Made by a program: the position numbers and the translations under genes. From NCBI RefSeq assembly GCF_014211975.1, contig NZ_CP060084.1, positions 4,723,001 through 4,787,000 of the forward strand: a DNA stretch of 64,000 nucleotides, read 5' to 3'. Below are positions 42,977 through 52,969 of this stretch, one piece after another. Source of the DNA: Teredinibacter haidensis (GTDB taxonomy: Bacteria; Pseudomonadota; Gammaproteobacteria; Pseudomonadales; Cellvibrionaceae). How positions within the stretch are numbered: position 1 is the stretch's first letter; each line of letters begins with the position of its first letter. Under the pieces are notes generated by a model. That model saw nothing but the letters and a program-made list of their open reading frames with translations. It searched no databases and was not told the origin of the DNA.

Positions 42977-44812
42977 CTACTTATTGGGCGTCCCATTTAG
43001 TAGATATGCCCGCCATGCGCTGTGTTGTGTAATCTCTTCCGCCCCGCTCAAACCCCAGTCATCGCAAATAAAGCCACTTAGCCATCGGCCATCTTCCATT
43101 TCCACTTTTCCAATACCCAATGGGCTGGGTATTTCGGCAATAAATGAGCCTAATTCGCTCGCGGGTATACGCCATATTTCGACGTCGATACACGCATTGC
43201 TGCGGCTGTCGCGTACCAGTGCGGGTCGAATAGGCGGGCCGCCAGACAGGGCGTAAAAGCGATAGTTTGCGGATGTTTTGGTGCGTTCTTTAAGTTGTGC
43301 GCCGCGTTCGGTAAGTTGCCAATTAAGCGCTAGGCCTTCCATATGTGCACCGCAGACGACGATATCGATTGCTCGGTAGGGTGTTTGTTTCTGTGAGTTT
43401 CCCTGGTCACGAAATTCGCCAGAAAAAGCACCGAGCGGTAATTTTAGGTGGTTTTGAAGGCTTGCAGCCATGGACAATAATACTTTGTCGGTGAACGCCT
43501 GATGAAAAAGTGTAACGCCGAAGCCAACACCATTTTGGTAAAAACCTGTGGGAATCGCAATTGCGGCGCAGTCCAGCAGGTTCATAAAATTGGTGTAAAA
43601 GCCAAGCTGCGAGTTGAGCGCAATGGGATCGTTTTCAACGGCTTCTATGGGAAAATAGTTGGGGTTGGTGGGGGTGATAATGGCATCAACTTTCTGTAAC
43701 TCAACAAGCGCTTGCTGTCTAAATTTTTGTAATTCATAGCTGGCTTGAAACGCGTCACTGGCGGTGGGCTTTTGTCCTTCGCCAATAATTGTTTGGATAA
43801 CGGGTAACAGGGCATCGGGCTTGCGATGAAAAAGTTCGTGGGTGGCAATATAGCGTTCGGCCACCCACGGGCCACCATAAAGCAGTTTAGCCGCTTGTAG
43901 AAATGGTGTGATATCGATATCGACAAGTTCAATGGTATCGGGAAGTTGCTTAGCAATAAATTCGTGAAATAACTGCTGGCCTTCGACATTGCCAAAAAAT
44001 TCCAGGCTTTTTGTTGAGGGAATACCGAGCTTACGTTTAGCCTCTGTTTTTTGGTAGTAGCGGGAACCATTTGAATATATGTTTTCGCGACTGAAGGGAT
44101 CGTTGCTGTCGAAACTCACCGCCGCATCAAATACGGTATTGGCATCGTCACCGTTCAGGGAAAAAATGCTCACGCAATCCAGTGAGCGACACGCCGGGAC
44201 GACACCATGAGTACTTATCAGACCTCGGCTCGGCTTTAGTCCGACAAGGTTGTTGAGCGATGCGGGAACACGTCCCGAGCCAGCAGTATCGGTGCCCAGA
44301 GAAAAACTAACGAAGCCCTTGGCCAGGGCGATGGCTGAGCCAGAGCTGGAGCCCCCGGAAATTATCGTGGGGTCAAACGCGTTTTTACAGGGGCCCCAAG
44401 GTTTTGGTGATCGAACGCCAACGAGCCCAGTAGCGAATTGATCCATATTGGTTTTACCCACAGGAATAGCGCCAGCTTCAATAAGACGCGCTACCACCGT
44501 GGCCGATTCGCTGGGCGTATAGCTAAAATCTGGGCATGCGGCTGTGGTGGGAACCTGAGCCAAATCGATATTATCTTTAACGGCAAAGGGAATACCGTAC
44601 AGGGGCAGTTCGTGTGCAGTGTACTGGTTTAAGCGATCAATATAGGGCTGTAACTCCGCGTTTGAAAGACGGTGAATCCAAATGGGATTATCGGTTTCAT
44701 CATCGGCGGCTTTTCGCAATGCTTGCAGCAATTGTTCGGGCTTGAAATCACCTGCGCGGTAATGGTTTAAAAGGCCGCTGATGGTTAAATCAATTTTTTT
44801 CAGGCTAAGCAT
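42977..44812 (-). CDS. atzF: Allophanate hydrolase (AtzF-like amidase)
   Basis: The 611-residue protein has the amidase signature GGSSSGSA with the catalytic Ser-cis-Ser-Lys pattern (the Lys lies in AVKDNID), and a C-terminal domain (about 470-611) typical of allophanate hydrolases. It converts allophanate to ammonia and CO2. Its start overlaps the end of the carboxylase gene by eight bases, so the two are translationally coupled. It is the last enzyme of the guanidine or urea route: carboxylase makes carboxyguanidine, the DUF1989 pair makes allophanate and this enzyme completes it. Confidence 0.92.
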   Translation of the reverse strand: MLSLKKIDLTISGLLNHYRAGDFKPEQLLQALRKAADDETDNPIWIHRLSNAELQPYIDRLNQYTAHELPLYGIPFAVKDNIDLAQVPTTAACPDFSYTPSESATVVARLIEAGAIPVGKTNMDQFATGLVGVRSPKPWGPCKNAFDPTIISGGSSSGSAIALAKGFVSFSLGTDTAGSGRVPASLNNLVGLKPSRGLISTHGVVPACRSLDCVSIFSLNGDDANTVFDAAVSFDSNDPFSRENIYSNGSRYYQKTEAKRKLGIPSTKSLEFFGNVEGQQLFHEFIAKQLPDTIELVDIDITPFLQAAKLLYGGPWVAERYIATHELFHRKPDALLPVIQTIIGEGQKPTASDAFQASYELQKFRQQALVELQKVDAIITPTNPNYFPIEAVENDPIALNSQLGFYTNFMNLLDCAAIAIPTGFYQNGVGFGVTLFHQAFTDKVLLSMAASLQNHLKLPLGAFSGEFRDQGNSQKQTPYRAIDIVVCGAHMEGLALNWQLTERGAQLKERTKTSANYRFYALSGGPPIRPALVRDSRSNACIDVEIWRIPASELGSFIAEIPSPLGIGKVEMEDGRWLSGFICDDWGLSGAEEITQHSAWRAYLLNGTPNK

Positions 44813-47800
44813 GTTGTATCACTCCCATAATCTGCCCTGCGGTGATTTGATCGCCTTGTTGTCGCATAATCGTTTTGACTATGCCCGCACTTGGAGCGAC
44901 AACGTCGATTTCCATTTTCATTGATTCTAAAATACATAAGGTTTGACCTTCGCTGACCTTATCTCCTTCGGCTACCTGCCACTGCCAAATGCTTCCGGCA
45001 ACGTGGGATTCGATAGCCGAGCAGTTTTCCTCGATCACATTGTTATCGTCATTGGCTTTGTCTGCCATTTTGTGTTCGAAAGTCATTAGGCCGCTGGCGT
45101 TCCAGTGGGCCAGTTCCTGTTCATATGCAGACTCTCGTTTGGTTACGAAAGAGCTGATTTCTTTATCGTGTTGTTGTAGCGATTCCTGGTATTCCTTAAG
45201 GTTGAATTCCGTCTGTTCAATATTAAGTGGGTACTGCCCTCGTGGAAATTTTTCACGAATTTCCAGTAATTCAGCCGCGCTTACCTCATAGAAACGAATT
45301 TGATCAAAAAAGCGCAGCAGCCACGGTTTTTCAAATTCGGTGGTTTGACGGATTTTGTTCCACATTTGCAGTGTGCGGCCAATAAACTGGTAACCGCCGG
45401 GCCCTTCCATCCCGTAAACACAAAGGTAAGCACCGCCAATGCCCACGGAGTTTTCGGCGGTCCAGGTACGGGCTGGATTGTATTTTGTGGTGACTAGGCG
45501 ATGGCGGGGGTCCAGCGGTGTGGCCACCGGCGCGCCCAGGTAAACATCGCCCAAGCCCATAACAACGTACGTTGCGTCGAAGACAATTTTTTTAACGTCT
45601 TTAATACTGTCCAAGCCATTAATGCGGCGAATAAATTCGATATTGTCCGGGCACCAGGGGGCATCCTTGCGCACAGACTGCATATATTTAACGACCGCTT
45701 GTTTGCAGGCGTCGTCATCCCAGCTTAGCGGGATGTGAACAATGCGCGAAGGCACCGTTTGCTGCTCGAGGTTTTCGAATTTGCTTTCTTCTCTGACCAG
45801 CAGTGAAATCAGTGTAAGCGCCGACATGCGCAAACTGTCATAACGTATTTGCAGAGAGCGTATGCCGGGGGTGAGTTCGAGTATTTCGGGCTGAGCCAGT
45901 TTTTGTAGGTTTAGCATCAGTGCATGAACGCGAAAGCGCAGGGCGATATCGAGCTGTTGGGGGCCGTACTCGACCAGCAGGTATTTATCTCCGGCGGCCC
46001 GGTAACACACTTCAACACCGTTTTCCTCCTCGGAAATTCTATGCAACACGGGGCTGGACTGTTGAATATCTACGGGCTTTATCAACGGCAGAGATGCGTT
46101 AACGTCGAGTGTTTTAATAATGTTCTTTTGCGCGGATTCTAATTCGCCTGCCGATTCAAGCGAGACCGGGATAAAGCGAACTTTGTCACCGGCTTTTAAT
46201 TGCCCTAGCTTCCAGAGGTCTGCCTGAATGACGGTGGCTGGGCAAACGAAGCCGCCCAGTGAGGGGCCGTCGGGGCCGAGAATAACAGGCATATCACCGG
46301 TAAAATCGACAGTGCCTACCGCATAGGCATTATCGTGAATATTGGATGGGTGCATCCCCGCTTCACCGCCGGATTTACGTGCCCATTGGGGTTTTGGTCC
46401 GATCAGGCGAATGCCGGTTCTACTGGAGTTGTAATGAATTTCCCAGTCGGTGGAAAAGAACATTTCCATATCGGCGGGGGTAAAAAAATCGGGTGCGCCG
46501 TGCGGGCCGTATATTACGTGCAGGGAAATAGTGCCGGAAAGTTGCGGCCGAAACGCTTGGATATTGGCTGTGATGGCGGCGATAGTTTTCGCTTCGGCGA
46601 GATGAAGTACGTCGCCCGTACGCAAGCTTCTTCCGCTGAAGCCACCAAAATTGCCGAGCGTAAAGGTCGATCGGGAACCGAGATAATGATTACCATCAAT
46701 GCCACCCGCAATAAGAAGATAGCATCGGGCTCCAGCACTAAGGGGTTTGGTGATTTTCAGCGTTTGTCCGGCTTTGGCTTGGTAGCGGGTGTAAAATTCA
46801 ATGGCTTGATTATCGAGGCTTGTCGAAAATTCGGCGCCGGTCAAAATAAAGTCGCAAGCTTTATTAAATACGAGGGTAGGGCCGTGGAGCGTAATTTCCA
46901 GGCCCGCTGCTTCGCCGGCATTGCCAAGCGCACGATTACCTAATTGGAACGCATAGGCGTCAAACGGCCCTGAAGGCGGAACGCCAACATCCCAATAACC
47001 CGTGCGGCCTGGGTAGTCTTGAATTGTTGTCATGGTGCCAGCAGAAAGCACATCAATGGTTGCCGGGCTGAAGGTAAAGCTGTCCAGGTAGCGAGTATAG
47101 ATTTCACCTTTTTCAAAAACGTCGGTGTTTAACAGTGCCGATACATAGGTGAGGTTTGTTTCTATACCTTGCAGGGTGATGTGGGAAAGTGCTTGGGTTA
47201 AATCGGCTATCGTTTGCTCCCGAGAGCTAGCCGTGCAAATAACTTTGGCTAGCATGGGATCAAAGAACGGCGATACATCAATACCGGTTTCTATCCAGTG
47301 GTCAATACGTAGTTTATTGCTGGTTGCCGGAAACGCTACCTGCGATAGCAGGCCCGCGCAAGGCTGGAAATCTTTATGAGGGTTTTCGGCGTAAATACGT
47401 GCCTGAATGGCGTGACCTTTGGGTGTAAGTTGCGCGCGTAGGGTTTGAATATTGCCCAGTTCTCCGGCGGCTTGCTTTACCATCCACTCCACCAGATCAA
47501 CGCCAAAAATTTCTTCGGTAACGCCGTGCTCAACTTGCAGGCGGGTATTGACTTCCAGAAAGTAGAATTGATCGTTGCTTTGGTCGTATATATATTCGAC
47601 CGTACCGGCATTAACATAATTGACGGCGGCTAATAGCTGCGTTGCGGTGGCATGGAGCTGGTTTCGAATAGCATCGGGAATATTCGGGGCGGGAGTTTCT
47701 TCGATCACTTTCTGGTGGCGGCGTTGCGTAGAGCAATCTCTTTCACCGAAAGCAACGGCATTACCTTTACCGTCGCCAAAGACTTGAACTTCAATGTGTC

Positions 47801-48416
47801 GGGCGAATTCAATATATTTTTCGACGAAAACACCATCGTTGGAAAAGTTATTTGCACTCAGGCGCTTAACCGAATCGAAACTTTGGCTCAGTTCGATTTC
47901 GTTTCGGCAGACCTGCATTCCTATGCCACCGCCGCCGGCGGTACTTTTCAGTATTATAGGAAAACCAATGGTTGTTGCGGTCGCTACGGCTTGGTCTACC
48001 GATGCCAATAGCTGGCTCCCCGGTAGCAGTGGTACGTTGTTGGTTTCGGCGAGGTGACGGGCTTTGTGCTTAAGCCCAAAAGCGTTCATATGTTCTGGTG
48101 TAGGGCCAATAAAGGTAACACCCCTTTTCGCGCAATGGGCAACAAATTCCGGGTTTTCACTTAAAAAACCGTAACCGGGATGCACCGCGTCGACACCTGC
48201 CGATTGAATAATTTCGAAAATTTTGGCGGTGTTAAGGTAGGTGTCACTGGCAGCGCCGTGGCCAAGGCTAAAGGCTTGGTCGGCTTGGCTTACGTGAAGT
48301 GAGTGTGCATCCGCTTCGCTATAAACGGCCACGGATTGAATGCCCATCTTTTTTAAGCTGCGAATAATTCGGCTAGCAATTGCGCCTCTATTGGCGATAA
48401 GTACTTTGCTAAACAT
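44805..48416 (-). CDS. uca: Urea/guanidine carboxylase (biotin-dependent)
   Basis: Four modules are visible in order: an ATP-grasp biotin carboxylase (start MFSKVLIANRGAIASRI, with GGGGIGM), carboxyltransferase-type domains of the KipA and KipI/allophanate-hydrolase-subunit kind, and a biotin carrier domain with ESMKME near the C-terminus. The total of 1203 residues is normal. An upstream GTG at 48428 would add four residues. Known homologues in this exact gene setting, with two DUF1989 proteins and a guanidine-I riboswitch, act as guanidine carboxylases rather than urea carboxylases. Substrate preference cannot be read from sequence here; the riboswitch favours guanidine. Confidence 0.9.
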   Translation of the reverse strand: MFSKVLIANRGAIASRIIRSLKKMGIQSVAVYSEADAHSLHVSQADQAFSLGHGAASDTYLNTAKIFEIIQSAGVDAVHPGYGFLSENPEFVAHCAKRGVTFIGPTPEHMNAFGLKHKARHLAETNNVPLLPGSQLLASVDQAVATATTIGFPIILKSTAGGGGIGMQVCRNEIELSQSFDSVKRLSANNFSNDGVFVEKYIEFARHIEVQVFGDGKGNAVAFGERDCSTQRRHQKVIEETPAPNIPDAIRNQLHATATQLLAAVNYVNAGTVEYIYDQSNDQFYFLEVNTRLQVEHGVTEEIFGVDLVEWMVKQAAGELGNIQTLRAQLTPKGHAIQARIYAENPHKDFQPCAGLLSQVAFPATSNKLRIDHWIETGIDVSPFFDPMLAKVICTASSREQTIADLTQALSHITLQGIETNLTYVSALLNTDVFEKGEIYTRYLDSFTFSPATIDVLSAGTMTTIQDYPGRTGYWDVGVPPSGPFDAYAFQLGNRALGNAGEAAGLEITLHGPTLVFNKACDFILTGAEFSTSLDNQAIEFYTRYQAKAGQTLKITKPLSAGARCYLLIAGGIDGNHYLGSRSTFTLGNFGGFSGRSLRTGDVLHLAEAKTIAAITANIQAFRPQLSGTISLHVIYGPHGAPDFFTPADMEMFFSTDWEIHYNSSRTGIRLIGPKPQWARKSGGEAGMHPSNIHDNAYAVGTVDFTGDMPVILGPDGPSLGGFVCPATVIQADLWKLGQLKAGDKVRFIPVSLESAGELESAQKNIIKTLDVNASLPLIKPVDIQQSSPVLHRISEEENGVEVCYRAAGDKYLLVEYGPQQLDIALRFRVHALMLNLQKLAQPEILELTPGIRSLQIRYDSLRMSALTLISLLVREESKFENLEQQTVPSRIVHIPLSWDDDACKQAVVKYMQSVRKDAPWCPDNIEFIRRINGLDSIKDVKKIVFDATYVVMGLGDVYLGAPVATPLDPRHRLVTTKYNPARTWTAENSVGIGGAYLCVYGMEGPGGYQFIGRTLQMWNKIRQTTEFEKPWLLRFFDQIRFYEVSAAELLEIREKFPRGQYPLNIEQTEFNLKEYQESLQQHDKEISSFVTKRESAYEQELAHWNASGLMTFEHKMADKANDDNNVIEENCSAIESHVAGSIWQWQVAEGDKVSEGQTLCILESMKMEIDVVAPSAGIVKTIMRQQGDQITAGQIMGVIQHA

Positions 48417-48540
48417 GATCCAGTTCACTCATGTTTATGCAGGTCGTCCTGCGTTTATAAAACGTTTTAATCCGGTCGTCCGGGTGACGCTGTTGGGTGT
48501 TTGGCTGGTGCTAAAGCGTTATAACAAAAGCTAAAAACAT

Positions 48541-49179
48541 CTAATTCCAAATGCTCAGTTCTACTGGTGTTGGGTTATAGCCATTGCAGGGGTTATTTAG
48601 CTGTGGACAGTTGGATATCAAAATAAAGATATCCATACGCGCCTGCATCTCAACGTATTTTCCCGGTGCGGAAATACCATCTTCGAACGTTAGACCGCCG
48701 TCTGGAGTGATGGGAACGTTCATAAAAAAATTAATATTGTGGGTGATGTCGCGCTTGGATAAGCCCAGCTCGCTATTTTCTGCAATGGCCAGCATCCAGC
48801 TATCGCGACAGGCGTGCATACAGCGTTTGTCGAGATCGTAGCGCACGGTATTGCTTTCGGTTGCGCAGGCGCCGCCTAATGTGTCGTGGCGTCCACAGGT
48901 GTCGGCGGTAATTTCCAGCATGGGGTTGCCGAGATTGGATAGCAGGAGGGATCCCGCAGAAAGATACACATTGCCCTGCTCGCGAATGGTATCCATAGCG
49001 CTATAGCGCTCGGCGATATTATCAACGTTATAGAAAAGTGTATCGGCCGCTTGGTTCCCTTCGGTATCGGTAATGCGGAGGGTTTGGCCTTGGCTTATTT
49101 TTTTCAGCAGGTAGTCGCCAGCCGGAATAACGATGGAGTCTATAGCGTCGGCTGCGTTTAAGGGGCTCTCTTTGATCAT
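48541..49179 (-). CDS. Urea-carboxylase-associated protein 2 (DUF1989), carboxyguanidine deiminase-like subunit
   Basis: The DUF1989 motifs are clear: a GDYLLKKISQGQTLRI start, GNQAADTLFYN, the NCPQLNNPCNGYNPTP end with paired Cys, and several conserved Asp. The 212-residue protein pairs with the next one (49176-49907). Their genes overlap by ATGA. In guanidine-using bacteria the pair forms CgdAB, which deiminates carboxyguanidine to allophanate. That assignment follows from family and context. Confidence 0.85.
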   Translation of the reverse strand: MIKESPLNAADAIDSIVIPAGDYLLKKISQGQTLRITDTEGNQAADTLFYNVDNIAERYSAMDTIREQGNVYLSAGSLLLSNLGNPMLEITADTCGRHDTLGGACATESNTVRYDLDKRCMHACRDSWMLAIAENSELGLSKRDITHNINFFMNVPITPDGGLTFEDGISAPGKYVEMQARMDIFILISNCPQLNNPCNGYNPTPVELSIWN

Positions 49180-49907
49180 TGTGATTCTCCCGCAAGACCC
49201 AAATGGTAAAGGCGATTGTTTTCGAAACCTCGGTCGTTTTCGGGCCTGAAATTTTTGCAGTAGTCGTCTGTGGTAACGGGAGAAGATTCAAAAAGCTCAC
49301 ATAATATTGGTTTTCGCGGGTACTCTTTTTGTGCGTTAAGTGGGTGAGGGCAAGAGTGCATAACGATTAGCGTATCCATTTCAAAGCGCAGCGAAACAGT
49401 TGCTCCAGGCGCGGATGAATTATTCGCTAGGCTAAGGGCGCCGTTGGAATCTGCTTCAACTTTACTAAAAAAATTCAGGTTCGCGCCCATGTCTCTTTCG
49501 TTTAGGCCGTATTTCGTAAGTTCGACCAGGAACGCGTCAAAACCATTTTGTTGCCAATCGTTATTGGCTTCTTGGTAATTTAGGCCGCCCCACTTTTTTT
49601 CCACATGTGTTCTACTGGAGTTTCCGCAAACCGATTCGTGCCAACCGTGGGAATCCTCCACGATTGAGCAGAAAATTCTGCCCATATCGGAATAGAGGCA
49701 GTTGCCTTTGGTAAGCTTGAAGGTGTGTTGGCATTTTAATGTGTCTGGTGCGTTATAGCGTTCCAGCAGGTTTTCCGGGTTGTAAAACATCATGCCTAGG
49801 TTTGCACCGCCGTCAATATCGGTAAGCTTAAGCGTAAGCCCCTTGCGTATTTTAAGGGACCAGTGACTCGCGGGGGGCAAGATGTAGGAATAGAGTGTGT
49901 CGGACAT
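49176..49907 (-). CDS. Urea-carboxylase-associated protein 1 (DUF1989), carboxyguanidine deiminase-like subunit
   Basis: This 243-residue DUF1989 protein has LKLTDIDGGANLGMMFYNPE, GRIFCSIVEDSHGWH and a C-terminal SCPHPLNAQKEYPRKP segment. It is the partner of the neighbouring UAAP2. Its ATG directly follows the ABC-ATPase stop, with GGAG upstream. Confidence 0.85.
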   Translation of the reverse strand: MSDTLYSYILPPASHWSLKIRKGLTLKLTDIDGGANLGMMFYNPENLLERYNAPDTLKCQHTFKLTKGNCLYSDMGRIFCSIVEDSHGWHESVCGNSSRTHVEKKWGGLNYQEANNDWQQNGFDAFLVELTKYGLNERDMGANLNFFSKVEADSNGALSLANNSSAPGATVSLRFEMDTLIVMHSCPHPLNAQKEYPRKPILCELFESSPVTTDDYCKNFRPENDRGFENNRLYHLGLAGESQ

Positions 49908-50711
49908 TTAGTGCTCCTTTGCTAGCGTTTGAGCAACGTTTTTGTTCGCGTGAACGAGCGTTTTGTCTATTTCGTTGTAGTGCTGAGGGTTTATCTCTCC
50001 AACGGGAAGATCGTAGGTGATTTGTGCACCGAAAGCGTTTGGTGCTTGCGGGTCGTAGCGGTCTTTATCGAAGACCAGTAAGCGCGTACCCAGAGAAAAG
50101 CCTTCTTTTATGTCGTGAGTGATCATGAAAATGGTGAGTTGATGTTCTCGCCATAGTGTTAATACCAGCTTGTGCATATCTGCGCGGATACCCGGGTCGA
50201 GAGCACCAAAGGGTTCGTCGAGCAGCAGAATACGCGGTTTTTTTATCAGCGATTGGGCCAGCGCAAGCCGTTGTTGCATACCGCCAGAAAGTTCATGGGG
50301 GTATTTGTCTGTGGCAGGTTCCAGCCCTACGGCAGCGATCATTTGCCGCGCTTCTGTCAGCGCTTTTCGTTTGGCGGAGCCGAATAATTTCGCCAGTATT
50401 GGGCTGCTTTCTAATTCTTTCGCCAGCAATACATTTTGTAGCACGGTTAAATGCGGGAATACCGAGTAACGCTGAAATACAATGCCGCGCTCTTCATTGG
50501 GTTCGGCAGGTATAGGGTGTTGATCCAATAAAATGCTGCCTCGGCTGGGTGTTTCCGTACCCAGTAGCATTTTTAGGAAGGTTGTTTTGCCACATCCAGA
50601 GGCGCCGACGATGGTAACAAACTCTCCTTTTTCAACGGTAAGGTTTAGCTGTTCAAGCACAATTTGGTCGTCGAATTCTTTCCACAGATTTTTAATATGT
50701 AAATAAGACAT
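49908..50711 (-). CDS. ABC transporter ATP-binding protein (NitT/TauT type)
   Basis: Walker A is GASGCGKTT, the signature is LSGGMQQRLALAQ and Walker B is ILLLDEPFGALDP. Length (267) and layout are those of the SsuB/TauB/NrtD group. It energises uptake by the adjacent permease. In this operon the substrate is most likely guanidine or a related nitrogen compound. Confidence 0.93.
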   Translation of the reverse strand: MSYLHIKNLWKEFDDQIVLEQLNLTVEKGEFVTIVGASGCGKTTFLKMLLGTETPSRGSILLDQHPIPAEPNEERGIVFQRYSVFPHLTVLQNVLLAKELESSPILAKLFGSAKRKALTEARQMIAAVGLEPATDKYPHELSGGMQQRLALAQSLIKKPRILLLDEPFGALDPGIRADMHKLVLTLWREHQLTIFMITHDIKEGFSLGTRLLVFDKDRYDPQAPNAFGAQITYDLPVGEINPQHYNEIDKTLVHANKNVAQTLAKEH

Positions 50712-50716
50712 AGCGC

Positions 50717-51547
50717 TTAGGATTCCCCGTTACTTGTCTGGCGGTGAAACCAGGGGTATAGGTAGAAAGAAAGCGACTTCAATAGGTAATCGATAACAAA
50801 GGCGAGCAGGGTAATCCATACGACGTAGGGTAATATCACATCCATGGACAGGTAACGACGCACGAGAAAAATGCGGTAACCCAAGCCGTCGGTTGCGGCT
50901 ACGGCTTCTGCCGCAATCAAAAATAGCCAAGCGGAACCCAGCGAAAGTCGCACTGCTGAAATTAAGCGTGGCATGACCTGTGGCAGAATAACGCGCAAGA
51001 TAATCTGCCAGGTGTTGGCGCCGAGGGTTTGCGCTTTAATAACCTGCTCTGCCGGAATTTCCTGAACCCGCTGTAGCATATCTCGGGTCATAAAGGGCGT
51101 AATACCAATTACAATTAATACCACCTTAGACGTTTCACCCAGGCCAAAAATAATAAATAGAATGGGCAGCATCGCCATCGGCGGCACCAGAGAAATGGCC
51201 GTAACCAGCGGTGAAAGTTTTGCGCGAACAAAAGGAATGGCACCCATCAAAACACCCAGTAGTAGGGCGAAACCGGCACTAATCGCAACGCCGGTGGCAA
51301 GGCGGCGCAAGCTGCTCGCGGTGTCTTTCCAGAGTAAATAATCCCCTGATCGCTTGTTGGGTTGAAATGCCATGCGATCAATGGCTTCGGCAAAACTACT
51401 AAACGCAGGCAGTAACTTGTCGTTGGGGTTTTCAGCCAGGCGTGCGTTGGAAGCACTGAGGTAAACCAGTAGCAGTAACACGAATGGAAGAAGCCCCAGA
51501 AGACGGCGAACCGGGCGCGATGGATGTCGATTGATAAGTTTTTTCAT
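50717..51547 (-). CDS. ABC transporter permease (SsuC/TauC type)
   Basis: About six membrane spans are visible, with the conserved EAA-loop-like segment LGANTWQIILRVILPQVMP, in a 276-residue protein. It lies five bases before the ATPase gene, so the two are co-transcribed. Confidence 0.92.
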   Translation of the reverse strand: MKKLINRHPSRPVRRLLGLLPFVLLLLVYLSASNARLAENPNDKLLPAFSSFAEAIDRMAFQPNKRSGDYLLWKDTASSLRRLATGVAISAGFALLLGVLMGAIPFVRAKLSPLVTAISLVPPMAMLPILFIIFGLGETSKVVLIVIGITPFMTRDMLQRVQEIPAEQVIKAQTLGANTWQIILRVILPQVMPRLISAVRLSLGSAWLFLIAAEAVAATDGLGYRIFLVRRYLSMDVILPYVVWITLLAFVIDYLLKSLSFYLYPWFHRQTSNGES

Positions 51548-51608
51548 GCCGTTGGGGGCCTTTATACTATTCGCAGAAACAGTGGCTTTTTTTGGGGTTG
51601 GTTATCGC

Positions 51609-52712
51609 TTAAAGCGTTCCGTCTTGTGCCATTTTCATGTAGGCAGGCGCGAAACGAAGCTTCACATTTTCTGGGTCGCCATAAATACCCGTGGGCGTTT
51701 CGATACCGATAAAGCTTGCGTCGGTGGCGCCTTCTCCGAGTAGTCCGTGGGCATGTGAAAATTCGGCAACGTACTTCATGGTGGTTTTTAATTGTTCGCT
51801 GTTAACAAAGGCAACGGCATCAGCGGGTTGATAAAACATGTTTGTGGATGCGAGCTGTGCGTCATATCCGGCGAGGTCTGTACCTGAGGCGGTGCCCATG
51901 AAGGTGCGAGCAGCAGCGCCGTCTTCGGTTTTCGCGCTCATAGTCGCCATGATTTCATACCAGGCTCCGACCAGCGCTTTACCAAGTGCGGGGTTTTCTG
52001 CCAGTGTTTTGGTGTTGACTACCATAAGGTCGATAATTTCGCCGGGAATGTTGGATGAGTCGTAAACTTTATTGGCGTTGGGGGAGGCAGTGATTTCGCT
52101 AAGCAGTGGGTTCCACGTGACTACCGAAGTAACATCGTCGGTGGAGTAGGCGGCAACCATATCGGCATCGGAAATATTGACTACGCTTACATCTTTTTCA
52201 GAAAGATCTACCGACTCTAAACCGCGTGCAAGTAAATAGTGAGATACGCTGAGTTCAACTAGGTTAACGGTTTGGCCTTTTATATCTTCGAGGCTGGTTT
52301 TGTTTTTAAGTACCACACCGTCATTGCCGTTGGAAAAGTCGCCGACAATTAATGCCGTTGTATCGACTCCGCCCGCCGCAGGTATGGTTAGCGCATCCAT
52401 ATTTGTCATGGTACAGCCGTCGTATTCACCCGCTGTGTACTGGTTAATGGATTCGATATAGTCGTTAATTTGGGTGACTTCAATTTTGATGCCGTACTTG
52501 TCGGCCCATTTTTTTACGATGCCTTCTTGGGCGCCAAAATCCCAGGGCATCCATCCTACATAAATAGACCAGCAGACTTTAAATTTTGCGGCTTCAGCCG
52601 TTGCCGTGAGTGTAGAAGACGTTGTTTCGGGGCTAGCGGGTTTTTCAGAACAGGAAAAAAGAAAGGCGAGAGAAAAGCTAAGAAAAATACGGGTTACTGT
52701 TTTGATAGACAT
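51609..52712 (-). CDS. ABC transporter substrate-binding lipoprotein
   Basis: The ATG at 52712 has a strong AGGAGG ribosome site six bases upstream and gives a clear lipoprotein signal ending LAFLFSC; a longer start at 52760 has neither. The mature protein is a NitT/TauT-type periplasmic binding protein that feeds the permease. This gene is the first of the operon and sits directly after the riboswitch and terminator. Confidence 0.9.
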   Translation of the reverse strand: MSIKTVTRIFLSFSLAFLFSCSEKPASPETTSSTLTATAEAAKFKVCWSIYVGWMPWDFGAQEGIVKKWADKYGIKIEVTQINDYIESINQYTAGEYDGCTMTNMDALTIPAAGGVDTTALIVGDFSNGNDGVVLKNKTSLEDIKGQTVNLVELSVSHYLLARGLESVDLSEKDVSVVNISDADMVAAYSTDDVTSVVTWNPLLSEITASPNANKVYDSSNIPGEIIDLMVVNTKTLAENPALGKALVGAWYEIMATMSAKTEDGAAARTFMGTASGTDLAGYDAQLASTNMFYQPADAVAFVNSEQLKTTMKYVAEFSHAHGLLGEGATDASFIGIETPTGIYGDPENVKLRFAPAYMKMAQDGTL

Positions 52713-52734
52713 GATTAACCTCCTAGGGTCACAC

Positions 52735-52776
52735 GAAAAAAGAGGACGCAATGATTCCACATTGCTAATAACCTCC
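52735..52776 (-). terminator. Terminator expression platform of the guanidine riboswitch
   Basis: On the minus strand, GAGG...GCAATG pairs with CATTGC...CCTC around a six-base loop, then runs into six T residues. The 5' GAGG strand belongs to the riboswitch's 3' end. Folding of the ligand-bound aptamer would therefore prevent this hairpin and allow transcription into the transporter and enzymes. Confidence 0.7.
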
Positions 52777-52907
52777 CGGGCTTTTATCCCGCCGTGTAAC
52801 CTTCGAAAGTCAAACGCCCCGTTCTATCTGATACCGGGCGCCCTTGCAGGGAAGGTCGATAGCTCTCGGACCAGTCATCACCTTGCGGGTGATCGGAACC
52901 CTAGCTG
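52772..52907 (-). promoter_or_regulatory. Guanidine-I (ykkC) riboswitch
   Basis: The minus-strand RNA contains, in order, CTAGGGTTCCG, then ACTGGTCCGAGAG, then ACACGG and GGGATAAAAGCCCGGGAGG. These are hallmark conserved blocks of the guanidine-I riboswitch. It is followed by a terminator and then the transporter operon with UAAPs and carboxylase, its classical gene set. Known members sense guanidinium and turn the downstream genes on. Confidence 0.9.
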
Positions 52908-52969
52908 TCTATTGTTAATCGGGAACCTCAACAACGTAGTGTCATTGAATCCTCGTGTGCCAGAGGTAC

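Noticed and set aside
42702..43256. Plus-strand frames of 73, 78 and 102 codons before the allophanate hydrolase.
   Set aside because: They overlap one another and the end of the hydrolase gene, and show no recognisable motif.
44805..48416. Plain urea carboxylase as the only reading of the biotin enzyme.
   Set aside because: The guanidine-I riboswitch and the DUF1989 pair are the known markers of guanidine carboxylase operons, so guanidine is preferred, though urea use is not excluded.
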